64,000 nucleotides of DNA from CAYYNQ01 sp964473105. Its GTDB lineage: Bacteria; Sumerlaeota; Sumerlaeia; MVZB01. Location: contig CAYYNQ010000097.1 of NCBI GenBank assembly GCA_964473105.1, positions 1 through 64,000 of the forward strand. The letters run 5' to 3'. This document shows positions 17,354 to 24,642 of this stretch, in pieces. A model generated the notes under the pieces. It was not told the origin of the DNA and ran no database searches. It saw only the letters and a program-made list of their open reading frames with translations. Positions within the stretch are counted from its first letter, which is position 1. The number at the start of each line of letters is the position of its first letter. Made by a program: the position numbers and the translations under genes.

Positions 17354-18493
17354 ATGCTGAAATGGTTCAGTCGCAGGACGGGCGAAAGATCAACACGGCC
17401 GGGGAACCTCCTGGCGAATGGTAGTACGTGTGGCCGGGCAGAAACCGAGGATAATGCTGCAGATGAGCCCAAGGGTGTCGATTCCAGCCGGGCTGATGCT
17501 GATAATGAATCCGAAAGTAAAGGGTTGCTGGCTCGTCTAAGGAACCGGATCGGCCAGACACGGTCCTCGATGGTGGATTCTGTCATGTCCATTCTTGGAC
17601 GCTACGGGAAAGTCGACGAGGACATGCTTGAGGAAGTGGAGGACATTCTGATTCAGTGTGATGTTGGCGTAGACACGACACTTAAAATCATCGGCCGTTT
17701 GCGGAAGGAAGGGATCAGGCAGGGAGTTGAAGATACGGATGGACTAGCTGCCCTTTTCAAGCAGTCCATTGCCGGGATTCTGGGCGACCGGAACCGTTCC
17801 TTGGACTTTAACGTTGCGCGGCCAATGATTTTGCTGGTAGTTGGAGTGAACGGAGTTGGAAAGACCACGACCATCGGGAAGCTGGGAAAAATTCTTGGTG
17901 ATCGCGGGTTGAAGGTGATGATGGTTGCAGCTGACACTTTTCGTGCCGCTGCCGCTGACCAATTGACGATCTGGGCCGAGGAGACAGGATCCTGCATTGT
18001 GAAAAAGGAAGAGGGCGCCGACCCGGCATCTGTGGTTTTTGAGGCCCTTGAAGGGGTGAAGCAGGGCCCGGAACCGGATGTCATCATGATCGACACGGCC
18101 GGGCGACTGCATACCAAGATGAACTTGATGCAACAGTTGGGGAAGATTGTCCGAATTATCCGTAAACACTATCCCGACGCCCCTCATGAAACCGTTCTTG
18201 TTCTGGATGCGACAACCGGACAGAATGCACTGAATCAGGTCAAGCAATTCGACGAAGCCTGTGAGTTGAGCGGTTTGATCATGACGAAGCTCGACGGGAC
18301 GGCAAAGGGTGGAATTCTAATTGCTGTCCGGGATATTTTTGGCTTCCCCATATTCAAGATAGGAATTGGAGAAGGCCCCGAAGACCTTAGGGATTTCAAT
18401 TCACAGGAATATGTGGATGCCCTGTTCAGCAACCTTGAGGGGGCGAATGAGAGGTCCGATTCCATGGATCATGACACCCGGCCAAATGAATGA
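17354..18493 (+). CDS. ftsY: Signal recognition particle receptor FtsY
   Basis: SRP receptor GTPase that docks ribosome-nascent-chain-SRP complexes at the translocon. About 379 residues from the ATG at 17354 (MLKWFSRR, a usual FtsY start); the frame is open to 17321. An acidic, poorly conserved A domain (residues 1-55) is followed by the N domain and the G domain with GVNGVGKTTT, DTFRAAA, DTAGR and TKLDGTAKGG. The GEGPEDLRDF motif near the end is FtsY-specific. The window also carries the SRP RNA at 36.6-36.9 kb. The next gene starts 8 bp before the ftsY stop. Confidence 0.95.
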   Translation: MLKWFSRRTGERSTRPGNLLANGSTCGRAETEDNAADEPKGVDSSRADADNESESKGLLARLRNRIGQTRSSMVDSVMSILGRYGKVDEDMLEEVEDILIQCDVGVDTTLKIIGRLRKEGIRQGVEDTDGLAALFKQSIAGILGDRNRSLDFNVARPMILLVVGVNGVGKTTTIGKLGKILGDRGLKVMMVAADTFRAAAADQLTIWAEETGSCIVKKEEGADPASVVFEALEGVKQGPEPDVIMIDTAGRLHTKMNLMQQLGKIVRIIRKHYPDAPHETVLVLDATTGQNALNQVKQFDEACELSGLIMTKLDGTAKGGILIAVRDIFGFPIFKIGIGEGPEDLRDFNSQEYVDALFSNLEGANERSDSMDHDTRPNE

Positions 18494-19199
18494 AACGAAT
18501 AAGACACTTGATTATTTGATCTCCCTCAACGAAGTGGATGCACTGATTGTCGAAACACGTGAAAAACTGCTGCTTTACCCCCAAAGGATTCGGAAAATGA
18601 AAGGGGAAGGAGCACGGCAGGAGAAGAAGTGCGACGATGCTTGTGAAAGATATGATCGGGCTCATCAGCAGCGCCGGATTGCGGAAAAGGAGGTTTTTGC
18701 ATTACGGGATGAGATTGACAGGGAACAGGCCAAACTGATGGAGGTCAAGAGCAACAAGGAATATAACGCTGTCCTACAGGAGATCGCGAGTGCCCGGGAA
18801 AGAATCGATGAATGGGAGATGACGGGCCTTGAACAACTCGAGCTGGAGGAGAAGGCCGATCTGGAACGTGATGGTGAAAAGGGTATTCTGGACCGGATGC
18901 GATCCGAGCAGGCGGCGGAGGAATCTCGTCTCGATGGGCTGATTGCTGAGAAACGGGAGCGATTGCATAATCTTGAAGAGGAGAGGATTCAGAGGGTTGG
19001 AATAATCGATGGTGTATGGATCGATGAATATGAATTGCTGATGGAACGCTACCCCGGAACCGTGGTTGTGGAAATCGAAAATGATCACTGCAGTGGATGC
19101 AACTGGAAGCTCGTTGCGAGCACGATCCAGCGTGTTCACTTGAACAGGAATGTGGTGCGTTGTGAACACTGCAAGCGTGTTCTCTACCTGAAATCCTGA
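18486..19199 (+). CDS. COG1579 coiled-coil / C4 zinc-ribbon protein
   Basis: A 237-residue protein: a long charged coiled coil (residues about 10-175, rich in E, K, R with heptads) followed by a C-terminal zinc ribbon with CSGCNWKL and CEHCKRVLYL. This is the COG1579 architecture, proposed to bind nucleic acid but without an established role. The motif EVKSNKEYNAVLQEI in the coiled coil is a family hallmark. The chosen ATG overlaps the ftsY stop by 8 bp. Confidence 0.88.
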   Translation: MNETNKTLDYLISLNEVDALIVETREKLLLYPQRIRKMKGEGARQEKKCDDACERYDRAHQQRRIAEKEVFALRDEIDREQAKLMEVKSNKEYNAVLQEIASARERIDEWEMTGLEQLELEEKADLERDGEKGILDRMRSEQAAEESRLDGLIAEKRERLHNLEEERIQRVGIIDGVWIDEYELLMERYPGTVVVEIENDHCSGCNWKLVASTIQRVHLNRNVVRCEHCKRVLYLKS

Positions 19200-19215
19200 A
19201 GGGAGATATCCGTTC

Positions 19216-19836
19216 GTGCAGCGTGGCGAATCCAAAAAAATCGTCATTTTCGGCGGCAGCAGTTTCGTTCCCGGTGATGAGGCCTACGAGGCGGCCCAAT
19301 CACTGGGCCGTGCTGTTTCCGGGGCGGGATGGACGGTCGTGAACGGGGGATACGGCGGAACGATGCTGGCCGCTTCACACGGCGCGGCCATGGATGGCGG
19401 TGAGGTTATTGGTGTCGGCTGCACGATATTCAAGTCGGACCTGAACGAACACATCACGGAGTCCGTGATGACACACAGCCTTTACGATCGGCTTGAGCGA
19501 CTGATTGAACTCGGAGATGCCTATATTGTCTTGCCCGGTTCAACCGGCACGCTGGCCGAACTGGCAATGGTCTGGGAGCTGGTGAACAAGAAGATGATCC
19601 CGGCCAGGCCGATTCTTTGCTGGGGGGATTTCTGGAGGCCCGTGGTCCGTATTTTTGCACAGGACGGCACCCAGGACCCGCGGATCAACACGCTGGGCGT
19701 CACCGAGCGCCGCGGAGACCTGATCCATTTTGTGGATTCGGCGGAACAGGCGGTAGGGGTGATCACGGAATTGACCCGAAATTTACCTTCCCGGACAATT
19801 CTTTCACGCTGGTTTTCAAGTCCCAAAGGTAACTGA
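19216..19836 (+). CDS. LOG/SLOG-family nucleotide phosphoribohydrolase-like protein
   Basis: A 206-residue Rossmann-like protein of the LOG (formerly lysine-decarboxylase-like) family. Visible motifs are VNGGYGGTM and PGSTGTLAEL; the family consensus is PGGxGTxxE, so one glycine is serine here. LOG enzymes cleave nucleoside monophosphates to base and ribose-5-phosphate. It starts with GTG at 19216 and lies four bases before pnuC, with a NadR-type kinase next, so a role on a pyridine nucleotide is conceivable but inferred from context only. Confidence 0.8.
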   Translation: MQRGESKKIVIFGGSSFVPGDEAYEAAQSLGRAVSGAGWTVVNGGYGGTMLAASHGAAMDGGEVIGVGCTIFKSDLNEHITESVMTHSLYDRLERLIELGDAYIVLPGSTGTLAELAMVWELVNKKMIPARPILCWGDFWRPVVRIFAQDGTQDPRINTLGVTERRGDLIHFVDSAEQAVGVITELTRNLPSRTILSRWFSSPKGN

Positions 19837-19839
19837 ATC

Positions 19840-20439
19840 ATGCTTGAACATTTAAAAGAGGCATTCTTTGGAGGGAATGTCCTCGAGATGACTGCAGTAT
19901 GGACTGCAATCATCTATATCGTGCTGAGTATCAGGCAGAATGTCTGGTGCTGGTTGTTTGGAATAATCAGTTGCATGGCGACCATGCTAACGGTCATGGG
20001 CCAGCTTCACATGCAGACGTTGCTCCAGGTTTTCTATATCGTGATGGGATTATACGGATGGTGGAAATGGCACTCAGGGGAGGGTGAGAAAAAAGAATCT
20101 CCCGTGACAAGACTGACCCTTGAACAGGGATTGATTCTCCTTTCCGTCAGCCTGGTCGCATTTTTGGCCTTGGGCTTGGTTAACCGGTACCAACTGGAGA
20201 GCGACTTCCCCTGGTGGGATGCCCTGACGGCCGTTTTATCGATCACCGCGACCTACATGCTGGCAAGGAAAATCATCGAGAACTGGATCATCTTTTTCTT
20301 CATGGATGGAATCATGGTGGTCATTTTCGGGTTGCAGAAAATGAACGGGTTGCGTGCGATGATGATTATCTACATGGCCATGGCAGGGGTCGGCTGGTGG
20401 ACCTGGTATAAATCCATGAAGGCATCGAGCGCGCCATGA
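19840..20439 (+). CDS. pnuC: PnuC-type nicotinamide riboside transporter
   Basis: A 199-residue inner-membrane protein with about seven helices. PnuC facilitates uptake of nicotinamide riboside, trapped inside by phosphorylation. Family features: SIRQNVWCWLFGIIS, the YGWWKW motif after helix 3, WDALTAVLSITATYMLARKIIENW and the final GWWTWYK. Its end overlaps the kinase gene by 4 bp (ATGA), so transporter and kinase are coupled. Conserved aromatic residues of the substrate path are present. Confidence 0.92.
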   Translation: MLEHLKEAFFGGNVLEMTAVWTAIIYIVLSIRQNVWCWLFGIISCMATMLTVMGQLHMQTLLQVFYIVMGLYGWWKWHSGEGEKKESPVTRLTLEQGLILLSVSLVAFLALGLVNRYQLESDFPWWDALTAVLSITATYMLARKIIENWIIFFFMDGIMVVIFGLQKMNGLRAMMIIYMAMAGVGWWTWYKSMKASSAP

Positions 20440-20963
20440 AGCATGTCATCCTGATCGGCTCGGAATGCACCGGTAAGACAACCCTGGCGGAAAAACTTGC
20501 CCGTCATTTCGGCACGGTGTGGTCGGCCGAGGCGGTTAGGGAATACCTTGACCGGAAGGGAAGGCCTTTGACTTCGGGGGATGTTGATGCCATAGCACAT
20601 GATCAGATCGAACTGGAGGACGGCGCCCTCGGGGAGGCGGAAAGAATGGATCGCACTATAGTCATCCATGACACGAACCTGCTGTCAACGTGGATTTATG
20701 CATGTCATTATTATGGGGATGCCCCGATTTGGATCCATGAGGAGGTAAGGTTGAGACCTTATGACCTTTACTTATTAATGGATATTGATGTTCCTTGGAA
20801 AGCAGATGGTCAGCGTGACCGTCCGGATCGGCGTGAAGAGATGCATAAGTTATTCCTGCGCGAACTAAGTAAAATCCAGTGTAATTTCCATCTGATCAGC
20901 GGCACTCCTGAAAGACGGTTCAGCAAGGCGATTGAATTGATCAATCACCTTGTCGGGGCTTGA
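20436..20963 (+). CDS. NadR-type nicotinamide riboside kinase domain protein
   Basis: A 175-residue stand-alone ATPase corresponding to the C-terminal kinase domain of NadR. Walker A is GSECTGKTTL (residues 8-17); TVWSAEAVREYL and the lid segment DVPWKADGQRDRPDRR are characteristic. It phosphorylates nicotinamide riboside to NMN, pulling PnuC-mediated uptake. The N-terminal adenylyltransferase and regulator domains of enterobacterial NadR are absent. ATGA overlap with pnuC. Confidence 0.9.
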   Translation: MKHVILIGSECTGKTTLAEKLARHFGTVWSAEAVREYLDRKGRPLTSGDVDAIAHDQIELEDGALGEAERMDRTIVIHDTNLLSTWIYACHYYGDAPIWIHEEVRLRPYDLYLLMDIDVPWKADGQRDRPDRREEMHKLFLRELSKIQCNFHLISGTPERRFSKAIELINHLVGA

Positions 20964-21154
20964 ATTGAGAGCCTTTCCATGGTTGGGGATAGAATATTTT
21001 ACGTATCAGGATCGTGCCCAACAAGTTTAAAGATGATCCCTTGGGAACCGTTAATCCCCGATCCATTACTGGAATCGGGTCTACTAGCAGAATTGTATTA
21101 TTTCAGGGGCATCGAGGGAGACCAATATTAATAGGAGAATCGGAAGGGACAATT

Positions 21155-21856
21155 CTACTGGGATTGGATCACCAGGTAACCGGCGCGGTTCATATTGCCT
21201 GAACCTCCGGCACGATAGATGTTCCCCACACTTTTTGTCCCATTTGTCGGGTCATAGATTGTCCCCAGCAGGGCATTGGGATTCTGGTCAGCCTCGGCGA
21301 AAATTACCTGGATGTTGCTTTCCGGGTTGCCGGGTTCGGGTGGATCGGTCGGCCCGAAATTCGAGGTGAAACCCATCATCAGGTCCGGGCCGTTACTAAT
21401 CAACAGCCACCAAGTTGCATTCTCACCGACGCTAATGTGGCCCAGGGTCTTGTTCCATGCAGATATCATGCGTCCGTCCCGGGTCATCGGGTCCCACTGG
21501 TATGTGGTATACATCGTGCTATCATCACGACGCTCGACAAACGGATCCTGTATGTCCCCCGTGGTCATATAGGCGATCGGTGTCGACAGCAGAAACAGGC
21601 TGTGGCTGCCATCCGGGTTGTTTCCGTCGATAAATTCACCAAAACCACTTGGCCAGCCGTTGTTATCCATGTGATAGGCCTCAATCGCGGTATTCAGGGA
21701 ACGCATGTCGGTTTTGACACGGCTGACCTTGGATCGGGTCTGGGCTTCAAGGAAATTCGGCACGGCGATGGCCGCAAGGATTGCAATGATAGCGACAACG
21801 ATCAGTAGTTCAATTAACGTGAATCCGATTTTATCCCGAATGCTTAGGCTATTCAT
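21155..21856 (-). CDS. Type II secretion-type pseudopilin behind a TPP riboswitch
   Basis: About 233 residues from the ATG at 21856, chosen because AGGAGA lies seven bases upstream; the frame is open to 21901. Prepilin cleavage site KIG before FTLIELLIVVAII, Glu at +5, then AVPNFLEAQTRSKVSRVKTDMRSL. The globular part is about 200 residues, larger than GspG, and ends with YDPTNGTKSVGNIYRAGG, similar to two other pseudopilins here. It is the first gene after a TPP riboswitch (21970-22060), with no thiamine gene near. A prepilin peptidase and the secretion ATPase must be encoded elsewhere. Confidence 0.88.
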   Translation of the reverse strand: MNSLSIRDKIGFTLIELLIVVAIIAILAAIAVPNFLEAQTRSKVSRVKTDMRSLNTAIEAYHMDNNGWPSGFGEFIDGNNPDGSHSLFLLSTPIAYMTTGDIQDPFVERRDDSTMYTTYQWDPMTRDGRMISAWNKTLGHISVGENATWWLLISNGPDLMMGFTSNFGPTDPPEPGNPESNIQVIFAEADQNPNALLGTIYDPTNGTKSVGNIYRAGGSGNMNRAGYLVIQSQ

Positions 21857-21969
21857 TATATTTCTCCTATTTCGCAGATGATCCGCACTAGGTTCGTTCA
21901 CCCTATGGTGGCCTGGGTTGGCCGGGGGGTGAGCGGAAGCTGTATGCTTTGAAATGGAAATCGGGCCAT

Positions 21970-22060
21970 CGAAAGCTTTCCTGCCCCGGGATGGTCCGGT
22001 TCAGGTTCAAAGGGTTTACTCTCAGCTCCGCATATGCGGGGCACCCCTAGCGTGGACTCA
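21970..22060 (-). promoter_or_regulatory. TPP riboswitch (THI element)
   Basis: Read on the minus strand the conserved core is complete: CUAGGGGUGC (from 22050), a P3 hairpin CCGCAUAUGCGG, GCUGAGA (22026-22020), ACCCUUUGAACCUGA, then CCGG-ACCAU-CCCGG and GCAGGAAAGC ending near 21975. P1 is short (GCU/AGC). TPP riboswitches bind thiamine pyrophosphate and normally repress thiamine synthesis or transport. Here the aptamer lies between a glycosyltransferase gene (stop at 22197) and a pseudopilin start (21856). No terminator hairpin with U-run is evident; a GGCC-AACCCA-GGCC hairpin follows near 21910-21925. Confidence 0.92.
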
Positions 22061-22196
22061 AGGATAGTGATTCCAAAATATCTGCGCAAGATGAAAAATA
22101 TGGGAGGCATCGCTGTATTCAGGTTTATGGTCGGGCTCCGGCATTTTTGATGGCTGTTGGGAAGGGAGCAGTGAGGGAATGGAACCAAGAGTCTAG

Positions 22197-23399
22197 TTAC
22201 GTCGATCCCGACTCCGAAACGGGTTGAGACAGGAGGGCCAGATAAGATTCATCAAGACGTTTTGCAGAAGTTTTCCAACTGTAGGTTTGTAGTGCGCTGG
22301 GCGGGATTTTGTTGGGCCATGTGGTTTCGCTGACGATGCGGGGAAACTCATCGATTGGAGCAATCTGTATATGGGATTCCAGTGCAGGATAACCCCTGGT
22401 GCCGAATTCGGTTGATACCACGGGCAGTCCTGTCGCGGCATACTCAGCAAGTTTGATATTGCTGCCCGATCCGGATATCATGGGATTCAAGCCTATGTCA
22501 GCCGATTGCAGCCATGGCAGGATATCGTCGGCCCTCCCAATTAGGGTCACATTGGGCGGGATCGCACCCTTTACGTCCAGCAATCGGCATATGTCCCCAA
22601 CGATATAGTATTTTACCCTCGGATCCTTTGTTGAAGGAGCGATTGTTTCCATGATGGCCCGAGCCGCCTCAATGTTGGGAGGCGTGCCGGAACCTGTGAA
22701 GATCACCGCCTTTTCACTGTTTTTTATTCCAAGGGCCTCCCTTGTTGTTTTTCTTCTCTCCGGATCCGTTGGCCGAAAACGTTTCTCGTCAAATCCATTT
22801 GGGACAATATGGATGCGATCCGGATTAACATTACATTTTTCAGATATCCAGTCAGCATCCTGCTTGCTGCATGTGCAGATTGCGTCTGCATTTTCAATAG
22901 CTCCGCGCTCATTTACGAGAAGTCGTTTTCGCCAAAACCCGCCGAGCAGCCTGTCGTTCAGCTGTCCTTCCCAGTATTGAGACTCAATATTGTGAGCATT
23001 GTATACAATGCGTGCGTGACTCCGGACTACGGGGTAAATATTGACGAACCATGGGAAATCGAACTGGATGATGTCGTAACGGTTCAGAGTGCAAATCTGC
23101 CTGAAAAGGTTTCGCAGGTGGCCGAACCATGAAGGTAATTCGGTCATGGGCATCAGGTGCAGACGGTTAAGGAGCAGGGGAATATCCAGGAGGAGACTAT
23201 GCTGTTGCTCAACTTGGAATCCGGGCCGGATCTCCTTGCGTAATGCGGGGTAATTTCGGGCGACGAAACCGATGAGACGGACATTGTGGCCGGAATTCGC
23301 CAGTGATCCGGCAAGATGTCTTGAACGGAGTTCACCGCCGAAGCGTGGATCTGCAACGGTTCCCGAGGTAACAATCAGGATTTTTAAATGGGAGGACAT
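22197..23399 (-). CDS. Glycosyltransferase family 4-type
   Basis: A 400-residue GT-B glycosyltransferase. An N-terminal acceptor domain begins with ILIVTSGTVADPRFGGELRSRHL, and the C-terminal nucleotide-sugar domain has HIVPNGFD, VIFTGSGTPPN, VTLIGRADDILPWLQSADIGLNPM and the SGSNIKLAEYAATGLPVVST motif with the conserved glutamate. It is one of four glycosyltransferases in the surface-polysaccharide run. Donor and acceptor are not predictable. It is the last gene of that run before the TPP riboswitch. Confidence 0.88.
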   Translation of the reverse strand: MSSHLKILIVTSGTVADPRFGGELRSRHLAGSLANSGHNVRLIGFVARNYPALRKEIRPGFQVEQQHSLLLDIPLLLNRLHLMPMTELPSWFGHLRNLFRQICTLNRYDIIQFDFPWFVNIYPVVRSHARIVYNAHNIESQYWEGQLNDRLLGGFWRKRLLVNERGAIENADAICTCSKQDADWISEKCNVNPDRIHIVPNGFDEKRFRPTDPERRKTTREALGIKNSEKAVIFTGSGTPPNIEAARAIMETIAPSTKDPRVKYYIVGDICRLLDVKGAIPPNVTLIGRADDILPWLQSADIGLNPMISGSGSNIKLAEYAATGLPVVSTEFGTRGYPALESHIQIAPIDEFPRIVSETTWPNKIPPSALQTYSWKTSAKRLDESYLALLSQPVSESGST

Positions 23400-23441
23400 A
23401 TCAGGCTATCTATCTGGCCGACCCGTCGCAGGCCCCGGGAA

Positions 23442-24629
23442 TTACTGCCCAAGTTTCATATAAATCGATTCAAATCGTTTTGCAATACCTGGCCAGGAAA
23501 AATGCTCCCTTGCATACCGCCGGTTCATTTCGACAGCTCGGGTCATTATTTCTGTGTTGCGCATGCATGACAGCAGCACGTCGGCAAGGGAACCTGGATC
23601 ATCCATCGGAAACAGGGTCCCTCGGAGCCCGACTTCGAGGCACTCACGGTTGGCCTCAATATCACTGATTACCGGGTAAATACCGGAAGCCATGGCCTCG
23701 AAAAGCGAGACCGATGCCCCATCAAATCTTGAGGTTGACACATAAATGTCATGGCCTCTCAACATTGCTGCCAGTTGTGCAGGGTCGGCCCAGCCGGAGA
23801 AGTTCACGACATTATTGAGGCCTAGTTCACGGGCGAGAGCCTTATATTTTTCACGGTCGGGACCATCCCCTGCAAGTGTGAGGCGGACATCGGGGTTTAC
23901 CCTGATGACATCCACCATGGCGTACAGGATCTGAGATATATTGTAGGGATCTTCAAGCAGAGTGCGTGTACTGATGATTCTTGTGTATGACATATCCCGA
24001 TCCGTCTTGGTATGGGCGGATTTGGCGAAAAAATCGTTACGAATCCCCATTGGGATATGGCGGCTTGTTTTCACGGGAACACCGAGGGACTCGCAGGCAG
24101 ACTGGATGTGTCGTGCAGTGAAAGTCAGTGCCTTCGCCCGTTTCACTGTCCAGCGTGCAATGGGCCGGACAATTCGGTTATGGGCCGACATCCGTGCCTC
24201 CCTGCCGTGGACAGTCAACAGGTGTGGGATTTTGGATCTTGCTGACAGGATGGACCCAATCAGCCCTCCGGGAACCAGAAAGTGGCTGTGCAGAATGTCG
24301 AAAGACCGGTGCCTGATAATTCGCCTTCCGCACCGCAATGCCGACCACAGGTAGGTGATCATGCGAATGACAGGTATCCGGCGGTATTCACCGAGGGGTT
24401 TCCCTTCAGACCAGAATCGGAAACGAAATATTTCCTCAGATCCATCAATCTTTATGTATGACTCATCCTCCGGGTGGATTGCAGATGTCATAATCGTGAT
24501 CCGGTAACCTTTATCCTTCAGTGCCTGGACCAGGTTGTGGACGAATATACCTCGGTAATCACCAGGCCTTCCCGATGGGTAACCCGGTGCGATGAACAAG
24601 ACATTCAATCTTTGGGATCCTGCAATCAT
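23442..24629 (-). CDS. Glycosyltransferase family 4-type
   Basis: About 395 residues from the ATG at 24629, thirteen bases after the stop of the upstream gene; an open frame to 24749 would overlap it by more than 100 bp. GT-B fold: GYPSGRPGDYRGIFVHNLVQAL at the N-terminus, HSHFLVPGGLIGS, LTLAGDGPDREKY, and the FDGASVSLFEAMASGIYPVISD donor motif (EX7E-like). Probably adds a hexose or HexNAc to a lipid-linked glycan at the cytoplasmic face. 42 bp separate it from the next glycosyltransferase. Confidence 0.88.
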   Translation of the reverse strand: MIAGSQRLNVLFIAPGYPSGRPGDYRGIFVHNLVQALKDKGYRITIMTSAIHPEDESYIKIDGSEEIFRFRFWSEGKPLGEYRRIPVIRMITYLWSALRCGRRIIRHRSFDILHSHFLVPGGLIGSILSARSKIPHLLTVHGREARMSAHNRIVRPIARWTVKRAKALTFTARHIQSACESLGVPVKTSRHIPMGIRNDFFAKSAHTKTDRDMSYTRIISTRTLLEDPYNISQILYAMVDVIRVNPDVRLTLAGDGPDREKYKALARELGLNNVVNFSGWADPAQLAAMLRGHDIYVSTSRFDGASVSLFEAMASGIYPVISDIEANRECLEVGLRGTLFPMDDPGSLADVLLSCMRNTEIMTRAVEMNRRYAREHFSWPGIAKRFESIYMKLGQ

Positions 24630-24642
24630 AGCAATGAGCAAC

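Noticed and set aside
21898..22188. 96-residue minus-strand frame
   Set aside because: It is the translation of the TPP riboswitch and shows no protein-like features.
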